Assembly (NCBI RefSeq): GCF_000143415.4 | Contig: NW_003314322.1 | Span: 1,004,067 to 1,068,066 of the forward strand | DNA: 64,000 nucleotides | Direction of reading: 5' to 3' | Source of the DNA: Selaginella moellendorffii | Taxonomy: Eukaryota > Streptophyta > Lycopodiopsida > Selaginellales > Selaginellaceae | Part shown: piece after piece, positions 31,613 to 43,804 of the stretch | Layout of the letters: each line of letters opens with the position of its first letter | Numbering within the stretch: position 1 is the stretch's first letter | The notes under the pieces: generated by a model | What the model was told of the DNA's origin: nothing | Database searches by the model: none | The model's input: the letters and a program-made list of their open reading frames with translations, nothing else | Program-made: the position numbers and the translations under genes

Positions 31613-33380
31613 TGTAAGCGACTAATTTTTCCATTCTACTTTAGTCACTTAACCACACCTCCGACCACTTGGAGGAGTCTCATTCACAACCTCCATAAGT
31701 CCAATTCAAGACTTGGGACTTGCTAGCCCCGAGAATGGCATCCATGCCACTCAACATTTGCACTTGGTCCAAGTGCTCCACGTGTCCGATCCCATGACCG
31801 ACACTCAAAGGTACCACCGACATGGCAGCTTGTTACGCTAAGGCCATGCCCAATCACCTTTGCCACACTTGTAGTCCAATACCACTTGCATCACAGTCTT
31901 GGCTCTCTAAGACTAGGCAAACCATCCGTGAGTGGTCATCCCAAATCCACTCTTTAGCATCCTTAGGATGCCCACCGACAAGGGGAATAGCCTTCCCCAA
32001 TATCCCTCTGTCAGTCCCCACTAAGTCCCTTTCTACCCTTGGCCGTGTTTGCCAACACTGCCACTGGATTGAGGCCCACAGGCCCGACCACTAAGTCCCA
32101 CAGTCCTCTGGGACTTCCTCACCGTGTGACCGTATCCTTGGTCACTACATTAGAGGCCTACTCCTCTTCCCTTTCACCGTTTGGGACTTTGGGACAACAT
32201 TTCGGAACACCGTGGCCTTACGCAAGCCTCATGGGTACTCTCCCCGCCTTTCGCCTTTAGGTGCTCTAGCCATGGGCTTAGAGCGAGGTTCCGTTGAGCC
32301 ACGACAGGTATCCAAGTAGGTAGTGCCACCCACACTTGGACTGGGAGCATCGGCCAGTCAATCTCTCGGGGGAACTAGAGCCGGCTCTTGAACACTTCAC
32401 CAAGCTACCCCGCTTGTCGGTCCATGTTCACTCTAGTCTTGGACTTCCCAGTGGGCACCTCATCACCCAACATTGGGTCCGGCCTTCCTGGGCCAAACTG
32501 GCCTTTCCTGGCCAAATTGGCTCCACTGCAGTCCTCCCCCTTACTATACTTTTGGAGCTCACCAAACCCCCCAGGGTCTGGGAGACGAACGCTTTGGGCT
32601 TTCACCCTCTCAAACTCGAACTGGGACTGGGACTGGGACTCGGACTCGGACTCGGACTCGGACTCGGACTTGGACTCAGACTCGGACTCGGCCTCGGCCT
32701 CGGTCTCGGTCCCGATCTCGGTCTCAGTCTCGGTCTCGGTCCCAGTCTCGGTCTTGGTCTCGGTCTCGACTTCGGACTCCATCTCGGGTCCATCTCGAAC
32801 TCCATCTCGGACTCCATCTCAGGTCCATCTCGGACTCCATCTCGGGTCCATCTCGGACTCCATCTCGGACTCCATTTCGGGTCCATCTCGGGTCCACCTC
32901 GGACTCCACCTCGGGTCCATCTCGGACTCCATCTCGGGTCCATCTCGGACTCCATTTCGGGTCCATCTCGGGTCCACCTCGGACTCCACCTCGGACTCCA
33001 TCTCGGACTCCATCTCGGACTCCATCTGGGGTCCATCTCGGACTCCATCTCGAGTCCACCTCGGACTCCACCTCGGACTCCATCTCGGGGTCCTTCTCGG
33101 ACTCCACTTCGGACTCCAACTCGGGTCCATCTCAGACTCCATCTCGGACACTTTCACGTGTCATGTGTTGGTCCTTTCGGGGCCCTTTTTAGAGCCTCGC
33201 TTATGTCTCGCTTCGTGCTCATTCCTCGAGCACTTTGTTGGGAGTTCCACTCTCGCTCTCGACCTTTCATGTCAAAGCTTTTAGTCCAAACGTGTTACGC
33301 TCGTTTGGCTTTCGCTTCGGCCACTATCATGTGGCGCCCTTCCAGCTCCACTTTGGGGCCTAGGGATTTTGTGTCTCACA
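31613..33380 (-). repeat. LTR A of the composite element
   Basis: About 1.77 kb, beginning TGTAAGCGACTAATTTTTCC and ending GTGTCTCACA on the plus strand. It shares diagnostic variants with LTR C (CACTCAAAGGTACC, GACATGGCAGCTTG versus GATATGGCAGCTTG) rather than with LTR B (CACCCCAAGGTACC), so A and C look like the original pair. It carries minisatellite block 1. Confidence 0.82.
32615..33150. repeat. LTR-embedded minisatellite, block 1
   Basis: The left part is (GGACTC)n-like hexamer repeat grading into CTCGGTCTCGGTCCC variants. The right part is a mixture of two 12-base modules, TCGGACTCCATC and TCGGGTCCATCT, in irregular order. No stop codon forms in several frames, so long spurious ORFs appear on both strands. 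Confidence 0.92.
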
Positions 33381-34284
33381 ACTCCACCACCCATAGACAA
33401 AATTCGATGTCCTCATCGAACGGTAAACCATTTTATAAAGTAACACCCGTATGTGTTACCATTTCCATCCTTGGAACCTAGCCAATATTTGTCAATGGTT
33501 TGACATTGAAAGCTCACCATGCCTTCTCCATATTCGTCAATGGTTTGACATTGAAGGCTCACCATGCCTTTTGCATATTCCTTAATGGTTTGACACCAAA
33601 GGCTCACCATGCCTTGCCTATTCTCTAAGGAAGGTAGTCTCTCCAACTTAGAGATTGATTGGACCACATGTAGTGGTCCTCTCCTTTTATTAGTTTAGTT
33701 CTTGCTAAACCTCTTAGAGACCCTTCTCTAAGTCAATCCCACTACTCCTTCTCGAGTAGTCTCAAGTTCCATCTATTGAACATTTGCACCTTGGAACTTT
33801 TACTCTTTTGACTTTTGGAAGTCAATTTCCTAGGTGTCTCCAACACCTTGCATTGCACAGATTGTGCAACTCCACTTCCCCATCCTAGGAAGTTCATTAC
33901 TTGAGGGCACCATCATCCTCTCTTCTATTTCGTGCCAAAGTTCCAGTTATCATACTTTGTGCTAGGGCTGTTCATGGCCCTATCATTTAGCTACCTGACC
34001 CTATCATTTCCCCTTTTGCCAAATCGGAGCAATTCGGAATCCATCCTCGGAAACACACTTCCTTTCCCGCAATTTGTTAGCGTCTAACACGTTAGTGTTC
34101 CTCGCCTAACTTTGCCACTTGGATTCCTTCCAAGGGATTCCACGGCCCTATCTTGGCCACTCATCTTTTGCTCCTATTCGTTGATTGTTGCACCAAGCAA
34201 CACTGAATCTCTACCTCCTTCCTTGAGGTATTCTTTTGATTCCATAGCAAAAGCTTTACTTTGCCAAGACTAGGGTGTTCACCC
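33381..34284 (-). other. Internal region segment of the composite element, no coding capacity
   Basis: The sequence differs from the other two internal regions at its LTR-proximal end. It contains three tandem 45-base repeats at 33485-33529, 33530-33574 and 33575-33619 (core GGTTTGACATTGAA and CTCACCATGCCTT). A small hairpin near 34268-34290 (GACTAGGG ... CCCCTAGTC) marks the junction with the inverted piece. No gene was found. Confidence 0.6.
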
Positions 34285-35766
34285 CTAGTCCATGGCTAGA
34301 GCACCTAAAGGCGAAAGGTGGGGAAAGTACCCATGAGGCTTACGTAAGGCCACGGTGTTCCGAAATGTTGTCCCAAAGTCCCAGACTGTGGAAAGAAAGA
34401 GGAGTAGCCCTCGGGTGTGGTGACAAAGGACACGGTCACTTAGTGAGGAAGTCCCAGAGGACAGTTGGACTTAGAGGTCGGGCCTGCAGGCCTTGATCCA
34501 GTGGCAGTGTTGGTGAACACGGCCATCGACAGAGAGGGACTTGGTGGGGACCGGAAAAGAGATATTGGGGAAGGTTATTCCCTAAGTCTGCGAGCATCTT
34601 AAGGATGCTAAGGAGTGGATTTGGGATGATCACTCATCGATGGATGGCCTAGTCTATGAGAGACGGGATTGCAATGTAGGTGGTGTTGGACCACCGGTGT
34701 GACCAAGGTGAATAGGTATGGCCTCAGTGTAACGGGCCGATATGTCGGTGGTACCTTGGGGTGTCGATAATGGGATCGGACACGTGGGGCACTTAGACCA
34801 AGTGCAAAGGTTGAGTGGCATGGATGCCATTCTCGGGGCTAGCAAGCCCCAAGTCCTAACTGGGACTTGTGGAGGTTGTGAATGAGACTCCTCCAAGTGG
34901 TTGGAGGTGTGGTTAAGTGACTAAAGTAAAATGGAAAAATTAGTCGCTTCCAACTTGGTATCGGAGCTGTTCCTTAGTCCGACTTTTATTGGTGCTCAAG
35001 TATATCACCATTCATGTTGGCAACGGAAGGTCCAAGGAGTGGGCCTATCCTTGAGGAGTAGCAGGTCGGGAAGACATGGCTCTCCATTACAGTTCATGTG
35101 GGAACTTGTAGACAAAGTGGTGGATAGAAAAGGGCTAATAATGGAACGACTTTGGGATCTTGGGAATAGTGCAAGGTTTTCCTCATTTAGTTGAGGAGGT
35201 GATCCAAATGAGCGTTTGACGCAGCAAACGGGCTAACGTAGTTGTGGTAAACAACTATAGTTGGGATCACGGGAAAGATATAGACTCCAAAACAATAAAG
35301 GAGTCACAAAATTACCCTCATATAGTTGAGGCTGGTGCTCATAACTTTGAAACCAGAATTGATGACCATGGGAGGTCAAATACAGAAGAGGATACAAGTC
35401 CTCGAAATGGTAGCCGGGGCTACCTTCAATAAATGCTGGAACAACCCAAGGAGTTGGGGGTGTACTTAAAGATGAGTTGCTATTCTCATCATATGGACAA
35501 GTGGTCCTAAGGGGCAAAGGTTAGCCCTAAGAAAATCACCAAGTGTCAAAGTAACACTTGCAAAGATTGTCCTTGTGAGTAGGACATGAATACAAGAAGT
35601 TGTATTCCAGTGAGTTGGCACCTCTAAGACTGAGACATCGTAAGTTGTTGGATTAGCAAAGTCCAAAATGCTGGATGACTCAAGCGGAGTCAGGGAATGG
35701 TCCTAAGGGATTGGTTAGAGCATTTGGACTAAGGTGTATGGTGCCCCATGAGGTATGGGGAGGATC
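34285..35766 (+). repeat. Inverted segment: internal-region end plus first part of an LTR
   Basis: The reverse complement of this stretch matches 38175-38995 (internal end) continuing into 38996-39660 (LTR start up to the CTCTAGCCATGG point). It directly abuts LTR P, which starts where this LTR part would continue apart from about 45 missing bases. Flipping it back would complete an LTR-internal-LTR unit, so it is an in-place inversion. A degraded primer-binding-site region lies near 34950-34975. Confidence 0.78.
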
Positions 35767-35767
35767 A

Positions 35768-36862
35768 GGTAGTGCCACCCACACTTGGACTGGGAGCATC
35801 GGCCAGTCAATCTCTCGGGGGAACTAGAGCCGGCTCTTAAACACTTCACCAAGCTACCCCGCTTGTCGGTTTGTATTCACTCTAGTCTTGGACTTCCCAG
35901 TGGGCAGCTCATCACCCAACACTAGGTCCGGCCTTCCTGGGCCAAACTGGCCTTTCCTGGCCAAACTGGCTCCACTGCAGTCCTCCCCCTACTATACTTT
36001 TGGAGCTCACCAAACCCCCCAGGGTATGGGAGACAAACGCTTTGGGCTTTCACCCTCCCAGACTTGAACTCGGACTCGGACTCGGACTCGGACTCGGACT
36101 CGGACTCGGGCTTGGTCTTGGCCTCGGCCTCGGTCTCGGTCCCGATCTCGGTCTCGGTCTCGGTCTTGGTCTCGGTCCCGGTCTCGGTCTCGACTTCGGA
36201 CTCCATCTCGGACTCCATCTCGGGTCCATCTCAGACTCCATCTCGGGTCCATCTTGAACTCCATCTCGGACTCCATCTCGGGTCCATCTCGGACTCCATC
36301 TCGGGTCCATCTCGGACTCCATCTCGGGTCCATCTCGAACTCCATCTCGGACTCCATCTCGGGTCCATCTCGGACTCCATCTCAGACTCCATCTCGGGTC
36401 CATCTCGAACTACATCTCGGGTCCATCTCAGACTCCATCTCGGGTCCATCTCAGACTCCATCTCGGGTCCATCTCGGACTCCATCTCGGTCCATCTCGAA
36501 CTTCATCTCGAACTCCATCTCAGGTCCATCTCGGGTCCACTTCGGACTCCACCTCGGACTCCATCTCGGGGTCCTTCTTGGACTCCACTTCAAACTCCAC
36601 TTCGGACTCCAACTCGGGTCCATCTCAGACACTTCCACGTGTCATGTGTTAGTCCTTTTTGGGTCCCTTTTTGGAGCCTCGCTTATGGCTCGCTTCGTGC
36701 TCATTCCTCAAGCACTTTGTTAGGGGTTCCACTCCCGCTCTCGACCTTTCAAGGCGGAGCTTTTAGTCCAAACGTGTTACACTCGTTTGGCTTTCGCTTC
36801 AGCCACTACCACGTGGCGCCCCTCCGGCTCCACTTTGGGGCCTAGGGATTTTGTGTCTCACA
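35768..36862 (-). repeat. LTR P, partial copy left beside the inversion
   Basis: It matches LTR A from GTAGTGCCACCCACACTTGG onward to the TTTGTGTCTCACA end. It lacks the first roughly 700 bases, most of which lie inverted immediately to the left. It carries minisatellite block 2. Confidence 0.8.
36064..36630. repeat. LTR-embedded minisatellite, block 2
   Basis: Same hexamer-plus-12-base-module organisation as block 1, with a different number and order of modules. This shows independent expansion or contraction after the LTR copies separated. Confidence 0.9.
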
Positions 36863-38995
36863 CACGCTTCTGCTACGCCACTCTGATTTCGCGCGTTCTA
36901 TGAACCATTTACACTTGGCTGACTAGGTACTTATCTACCTAGGGGAATATTCAAGGAACTCTGTTCCTTAGCTTGCTAAAGCCTCTCCTTTCGCAAGCTT
37001 TTCAATTGCCATATAGTCTAACATGGACAATCCCATGCTTTTAACTCTCCATGGCATCCCCGCCGCTAGTAACAACATACTTGAGCACCCACTTAATTCT
37101 CCACTCCCAACTTGCATAACCACCCTTGGTCATGCCTGTCAATTCCTATGGTTCGGTTCTATCCCTATACTACTTGCCTTTTGGCCTCATACATTTCCTT
37201 CGGTTATTCTCCTCTAGATTAAAAAGATAGCTTTGCACTTTCTACCATGCTTTGGCAAGTATTCATAAGGATGAACCTACCTGACAGCCTAGGGAGTGGT
37301 TCCTCAATCCGGGTTTACTCACCTTGTAATCCCACACCTTGGGATCACCGTTGTTACTTATGGGCATTTATATGCCCATCACTAATCTTGCCAAAATCCC
37401 TTTTTGGCTTTGTCCAATTTGGGTAGACGGACTTCCCCCGTCTTTACAACCTTGGACATTTGGATAGCACTTCCTATCCATCCTTCACTAGGGACTTTGT
37501 CCCTTGTCCCTTATCTGTGCCCTCACGGCACCAAACACCACCTCCTAGTGTTCTAGAGTGCTTCAGTGTCCCAATGATGGCTTCTTTGACAATGAGCATT
37601 CCCTTTACGACATTGACTTACTAAATCGCAACATAAGCAATTTCTCCCCTATAAGGGTATATCTAACTTCCTTATCCCAATAAAAAGTCTTAGGTAGTTG
37701 CCTTCTACCAGTTTAATGATTTATTTTGCACATTTTGCTTAGTTGCCTCATAGTTGTCAAGTCCTACAACTCATTGCTAGTGCTTCCACACCTCCATCAT
37801 TATCTGGGTCACCACACTCTAACCGCATGCCTTCCAGCATAGGCTATGCTATTCCCATTTCCATTGGGATTCCTTTGGACGGGGTTCTCATAAACCCGCT
37901 AACTTGACATCAAGGCAGCACGCTTTGGCACCTTCGGTGTCTCCACACCATGGGCTCCACGAGCTTACCTTTATGACACTTCTTACTTGTGTCTAGGTCT
38001 TTTTGCCAAGACTAATATGGTTGTCTCTTATGCTAATTATCCATTAGCACTACACCATAGAGTCCATGCACAACTTTGTGTCAAAGTTGTTTTCTTCCAG
38101 GAAACTCTTTCCCACGACTTTAGCATGGCACCTTCTACCATCAATGAGATACCTATTGTTCTCATACTTGGATCTTAAGATCCTCCCCATACCTTATAGG
38201 GCACCATACACCTCAGTCCAAATGCTTCAACCAATCCCTTAGGACCATTCCTTGACTTCACTTGAGTCATCCAGCATTTTAGACTTTGCTAATCCAACGA
38301 CCTGCGAGGTCTTGGTCTTCGAGGTGCCAATTAGCTGGAATACAACTTCTTGTATTCAGGTCCTGCTCACAAGGACCATCTTTGCAAGTGTTCCTCCAAC
38401 ACTTGATTTATTCTCTTGGGGCAACCTTTTGCCCCTTAGGACCACTTGTCCATGTGATGAGAATACCAACTCATCCTCTAAGTACACCCCCAACTCCTTG
38501 GATTGTTCCAGCATTTATTAGAGGTAGCCCCAGCTACCATTTCAAGGACTCGTGTCCTCATCCATACTTGACCTCTCACGATCATCCATTCCGGTCTCAC
38601 CTTCATGAGCACCAGCCTCAACTATGTGAGGATAATCTTGTGACTCCTTTATTGTTTTTGGAGTCTCTATCTTCCCCGTGATCTTAACTATAGTTGTTTA
38701 CCACAACTACATTAGCCCGTTTGCTGAGTCAAACGCTCATCTGGATCACCTCCTCAACTAAATGAGGAAAACCTTGCACTATTCCCAAGATCCCAAAGTC
38801 GTTCCATTATTAGCCCTTTTCTATCCACCACTTTGTCTACAAGTTCACACATGAACTATAATGGAGAGCTATGTCTTCCCGACCTGCTACTCCTCAAGGA
38901 TAGGCCCACTCCTTGGACCTTCTGTTGCCAACACTAATGGTGATATACTTGAGCACCAATAAAAGTCGGACTAAGGAACAACTCTGATACCAAAT
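36863..38995 (-). other. Internal region, second copy (about 2.1 kb, non-coding)
   Basis: It is nearly identical to 41080-43200 along its length (for example both contain ACATGGACAATCCCATGC and ACTTGTGTCTAGGTC). No ORF resembles gag or pol; the longest open frames are short and recur only because the DNA is duplicated. Its right end carries the primer-binding site next to LTR B. Confidence 0.75.
38980..38995 (-). promoter_or_regulatory. Primer-binding site for initiator tRNA-Met beside LTR B
   Basis: Read on the minus strand, LTR B ends in CATACA and is followed after one base by TTTGGTATCAGAG. This contains TGGTATCAGAG, the standard complement of the plant initiator methionine tRNA 3' end. 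It fixes the element's direction as minus. Confidence 0.85.
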
Positions 38996-41079
38996 TGTAT
39001 GCAACTAATTTTTCCATTCTACTTTAGTCACTTAACCACACCTCCGACCACTTGGAGGAGTTTCATTCACAACCTCCATAAGTCCCAGTTAGGACTTGGG
39101 GCTTGCTAGCCCCGAGAATGGCATCCATGCCACTCAACCTTTGCACTTGGTCTAAGTGCCCCACGTGTCCGATCCCATGATCGACACCCCAAGGTACCAC
39201 CGACATATCGGCCCGTTACGCTGAGGCCATACCTATTCACCTTGGTCACACCGGTGGTCCAACACCACCTACATTGCAATCCCGTCTCTCATAGACTAGG
39301 CCATCCATCGATGAGTGATCATCCTAAATCCACTCCTTAGCATCCTTAGGATGCTCGCAGACTTAGGGAATAACCTTCCCCAATATCTCTTTTCCGGTCC
39401 CCACCAAGTCCCTCTCTGTCGATGGCCGTGTTCACCAACACTGCCACTGGATCAAGGCCCGCAGGCCCGACCTCTAAGTCCAACTGTCCTCTGGGACTTC
39501 CTCACTAGGTGACCGTGTCCTTTGTCACCACACCCGAGGGCTACTCCTCTTTCTTTCCACAGTCTGGGACTTTGGGACAACATTTCGGAACACCGTGGCC
39601 TTACGCAAGCCTCATGGGTACTTTCCCCGCCTTTCACCTTTAGGTGCTCTAGCCATCGGCTTAGAGCGAGGTTCAGTTGAGCCACGACAGGTATCCAAGT
39701 AGTTAGTGCCACCCACACTTGGACTGGGAGCATCGGTCAGTCGATCTCCCGGGGGAACTAGAGCCGGCTCTTAAACACTTCACCAAACTACCCCGCTTGT
39801 CGGTTTGTATTCACTCTAGTCTTGGACTTCCCAGTGGGCAGCTCATCACCCAACACTGGGTCTGGCCTTCCTGGGCCAAACTGGCCTTTCCTGGCCAAAC
39901 TGGCTCCACTGCAGTCCTCCCCCTACTATACTTTTGGAGCTTACCAAACCCCCCAGGGTATGGGAGACGAACGCTTTGGGCTTTCACCCTCTCAGACTCG
40001 AACTCGGACTCGGACTCGGACTCGGACTCGGACTCGGACTCAGACTCGGGCTTGGTCTCGGCCTTGGCCTCGGTCTCGGTCTCCATCTCGGACTCCATCT
40101 CGGGTCCATCTCGAACTCCATCTCGGACTCCATCTCGGGTCCATCTCGGACTCCATCTCGGGTCCATCTCGGACTCCATCTCGGGTCCATCTCGGACTCC
40201 ATCTCGGACTCCATCTCGGGTCCATCTCAGACTCCATCTCGGGTCCATCTCGAACTCCATCTCAGACTCCATCTCGGGTCCATCTCGGACTCCATCTCGG
40301 GTCCATCTCGGACTCCATCTCGGGTCCATCTCGGACTCCATCTCGGGTCCATCTCGGACTCCATCTCGGACTCCATCTCGGGTCCATCTCGGACTCCATC
40401 TCAGACTCCATCTCGGGTCCGTCTCGGACTCCATCTCGGGTCCATCTCGAACTCCATCTCGGACTCCATCTCGGGTCCATCTCGGACTCCATCTCGGGTC
40501 CATCTCGGACTCCATCTCAGACTCCATCTCGGACTCCATCTTGGGTCCATCTCGGACTCCATCTCGGACTCCATCTCGGGTCCATCTCGGACTCCATCTC
40601 GGACTCCATCTCGGGTCCATCTCGAACTCCATCTCGGGTCCATCTCGGACTCCATCTCGGGTCCATCTCGAACTCCATCTCGGGTCCATCTCGGACTCCA
40701 TCTCGGTCCATCTCGGACTTCATCTCGGACTCCATCTCAGGTCCATCTCGAGTCCACTTCGGACTCCACCTCGGACTCCATCTCGGGGTCCTTCTCGGAC
40801 TCCACTTCGGACTCCAACTCGGGTCCATCTCAAACACTTCCACGTGTCATGTGTTAGTCCTTTTTGGGTCCCTTTTTGGGTCCCTTTTTGGAGCCTCGCT
40901 TATGGCTCGCTTCGTGCTCATTCCTCAAGCACTTTGTTAGGGGTTCCACTCCCGCTCTCGACCTTTCAAGGCGGAGCTTTTAGTCCAAACGTGTTACACT
41001 TGTTTGGCTTTCGCTTCGGCCACTACCACGTGGCGCCCCTCCGGCTCCACTTTGGGGCCTAGGGATTTTGTGTCTCACA
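38996..41079 (-). repeat. LTR B of the composite element
   Basis: About 2.08 kb from TGTATGCAACTAATTTTTCC to TGTGTCTCACA on the plus strand; it is longer than A because its minisatellite is larger. It bears its own sequence variants (CACCCCAAGGTACC, ATCGGCCCGTTACG) shared with the inverted piece. A short GGGTCCCTTTTT duplication lies near 40864-40889. Confidence 0.83.
39996..40832. repeat. LTR-embedded minisatellite, block 3 (longest)
   Basis: About 840 bases of TCGGACTCCATC / TCGGGTCCATCT modules after a GGACTC hexamer run. It is the most homogeneous and longest of the four blocks and gives spurious ORFs of 447 residues (plus) and 296 residues (minus). Confidence 0.92.
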
Positions 41080-43200
41080 CACGCTTCTGCTACGCCACTC
41101 TGATTTCGCGCGTTCTATGAACCATTTACACTTGGCTAACTAGGTACTTATCTACCTAAGGGAATATTCAAGGAACTCTGTTCCTTAGCTTGCTAAAGCC
41201 TCTCCTTTCGCAAGCTTTTCAATTGCCATATAGTCTAACATGGACAATCCCATGCTTTTAACTCTCCATGGCATCCCCGCCGCTAGTAACAACATACTTG
41301 AGCACCCACTTAATTCTCCACTCCCAACTTGCATAACCACCCTTGGTCATGCCTGTCAATTCCTATGGTTCAGTTCTATCCCTATACTACTTGCCTTTTG
41401 GCCTCATACATTTCCTTCGGTTATTCTCCTCCAGATTAAAAAGATAGCTTTGCACTTTCTACCATGATTTGGCAAGTATTCATAAGGATGAACCTACCTG
41501 ACAGCCTAGGGAGTGGTTCCTCAATCCGGGTTTGCTCACCTTGTAATCCCACACCTTGGGATCACCGTTGTTACTTATGGGCCTTTATATGCCCATCACT
41601 AACCTTGCCAAAATCCCTTTTTGGCTTTGTCCAATTTGGGTAGACGGACTTCCCCCGTCTCTACAACCTTAGACATTTGGATAGCACTTCCTATCCATCC
41701 TTCACTAGGGACTTTGTCCCTTGTCCCTTATCTGTGCCCTCACGGCACCAAACACCACCTCCTAGTGTTCTAGAGTGCTTCAGTGTCCCAATGATGGCTT
41801 CTTTGACAATGAGCATTTCCTTTACGACATTGACTTACTATATTGCAATATAAGCAATTTCTCCCCTATAAGGGTTTTCTAACTTCCTTATCCCAATAAA
41901 AAGTCTTAGGTAGTTGTTTTCTACCAGTTTAATGATTTATTTTGCACATTTTGCTTAGTTGCCTCATAGTTGTCAAGTCCTACAACTCATTGCTAGTGCT
42001 TCCACACCTCCATCATTATCTGGGTCACCACACTCTAACCGCATGCCTTCCAGCATAGGCTATGCTATTCCCATTTCCATTGGGATTCCTTTGGACGGGG
42101 TTCTCATAAACCCGCTAACTTGACATCAAGGCAGCACGCTTTGGCACATTCGGTGTCTCCACACCATCGGCTCCACGAGCTTACCTTTATGACACTTCTT
42201 ACTTGTGTCTAGGTCTTTTTGCCAAGACTAATATGGTTGTCTCTTATGCTAATTATCCATTAGCACTACACCATAGAGTCCATGCACAACTTTGTGTCAA
42301 AGTTGTTTTCTTCCAGGAAACTCTTTCCCACGACTTTAGCATGGCACCTTCTACCATCAATGAGATACCTATTGTTCTCATACTTGGATCTTAAGATCCT
42401 CCCCATACCTTATAAGGCACCATACACCTCAGTCCAAATGCTTCAACCAATCCTTTAGGACCATTCCTTGACTTCACTTGAGTCATCTAGCATTTTAGAC
42501 TTTGCTAATCCAACGACCTGCGAGGTCTTGGTCTTCGAGGTGCCAACTAGCTGGAATACAACTTCTTGTATTCAAGTCCTGCTCACAAGGACCATCTTTG
42601 CAAGTGTTCCTCCAACACTTGATTTATTCTCTTGGGGCAACCTTTTGCCCCTTAGGACCACTTGTCCATGTGATGAGAATACCAACTCATCCTCTAAGTA
42701 CACCCCCAACTCCTTGGATTGTTCCAGCATTTATTAGAGGTAGCCCCGGCTACCATTTCAAGGACTCGTGTCCTCATCCATACTTGACCTCTCACGGTCA
42801 TCCATTCCGGTCTCACCTTCATGAGCACCAGCCTCAACTATGTGAGGATAATCTTGTGACTCCTTTATTGTTTTTGGAGTCTCTATCTTCCCTGTGATCT
42901 TAACTATAGTTGTTTACCACAACTACATTAGCCAGTTTGCTGAGTCAAACGCTCATCTGGATCACCTCCTCAACTAAATGAGGAAAACCTTGCACTATTC
43001 CCAAGATCCCAAAGTCGTTCCATTATTGGCCCTTTTCTATCCACCACCTTGTCTACAAGTTCACACATGAACTATAATGGAGAGCCATGTCTTCTCGACC
43101 TGCTACTCCTCAAGGATAGGCCCACTCCTTGGACCTTCCGTTGCCAACACTAATGGTGATATACTTGAGCACCAATAAAAGTCGGACTAAGGAACAACTT
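41080..43200 (-). other. Internal region, third copy (about 2.1 kb, non-coding)
   Basis: Near-identical to 36863-38995. At its right end it lacks about 11 bases relative to that copy, removing the GGTATC core of the primer-binding site: GGAACAACT runs straight into the start of LTR C. No gene was found. Confidence 0.75.
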
Positions 43201-43804
43201 TGTATGCAACTAATTTTTCCATTCTACTTTAGTCACTTAACCACACCTCCGACCACTTGGAGGAGTCTCATTCACAACCTCCATAAGTCCAATTCAGGAC
43301 TTGGGACTTGCTAGCCCCGAGAATGGCATCCATGCCACTCAACATTTTCACTTGGTCCAAGTGCTCCACGTGTCCGATCCCATGACCGACACTCAAAGGT
43401 ACCACCGATATGGCAGCTTGTTACGCTAAGGCCATGCCCAATCACCTTTGCCACACTGGTAGTCCAATACCACTTGCATCACAGTCTTGGCTCTCTAAGA
43501 CTAGGCAAACCATCCGTGAGTGGTCATCCCAGATCCACTCCTTAGCATCCTTAGGATGCCCACCGACAAGGGGAATAGCCTTCCCCAATATCCCTCTGTC
43601 AGTCCCCACTAAGTCCCTTTCTGCCTTTGGCCGTGTTTGCCAACACTGCCACTGGATCGAGGCCCACAGGCCCGACCACTAAGTCCCACGGTCCTCTGGG
43701 ACTTCCTCACCGTGTGACTGTATCCTTGGTCACTGCATTAGAGGCCTACTCCTCTTCCCTTTCACCGTTTGGGACTTTAGGACAACATTTTGGAACACCG
43801 TGGC

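Noticed and set aside
38980-38995. tRNA-Met gene fragment suggested by TGGTATCAGAG
   Set aside because: Only the 3'-end complement is present and it abuts an LTR, so it is a primer-binding site, not a tRNA gene.
39719-41062. 447-residue plus-strand ORF rich in SISDSISGPSRTPS-like repeats, and similar ORFs on both strands at 32336, 36064 and 44659
   Set aside because: They arise because the minisatellite modules are multiples of three and contain no stop codons; all frames look equally repetitive and the DNA lies inside LTRs.
36863-43200. Repeated short ORFs (for example 37023-37217 and 41240-41467, 38252-38521 and 42468-42737)
   Set aside because: They recur only because the internal region is duplicated; no gag, pol or other family pattern is present and frames are short.
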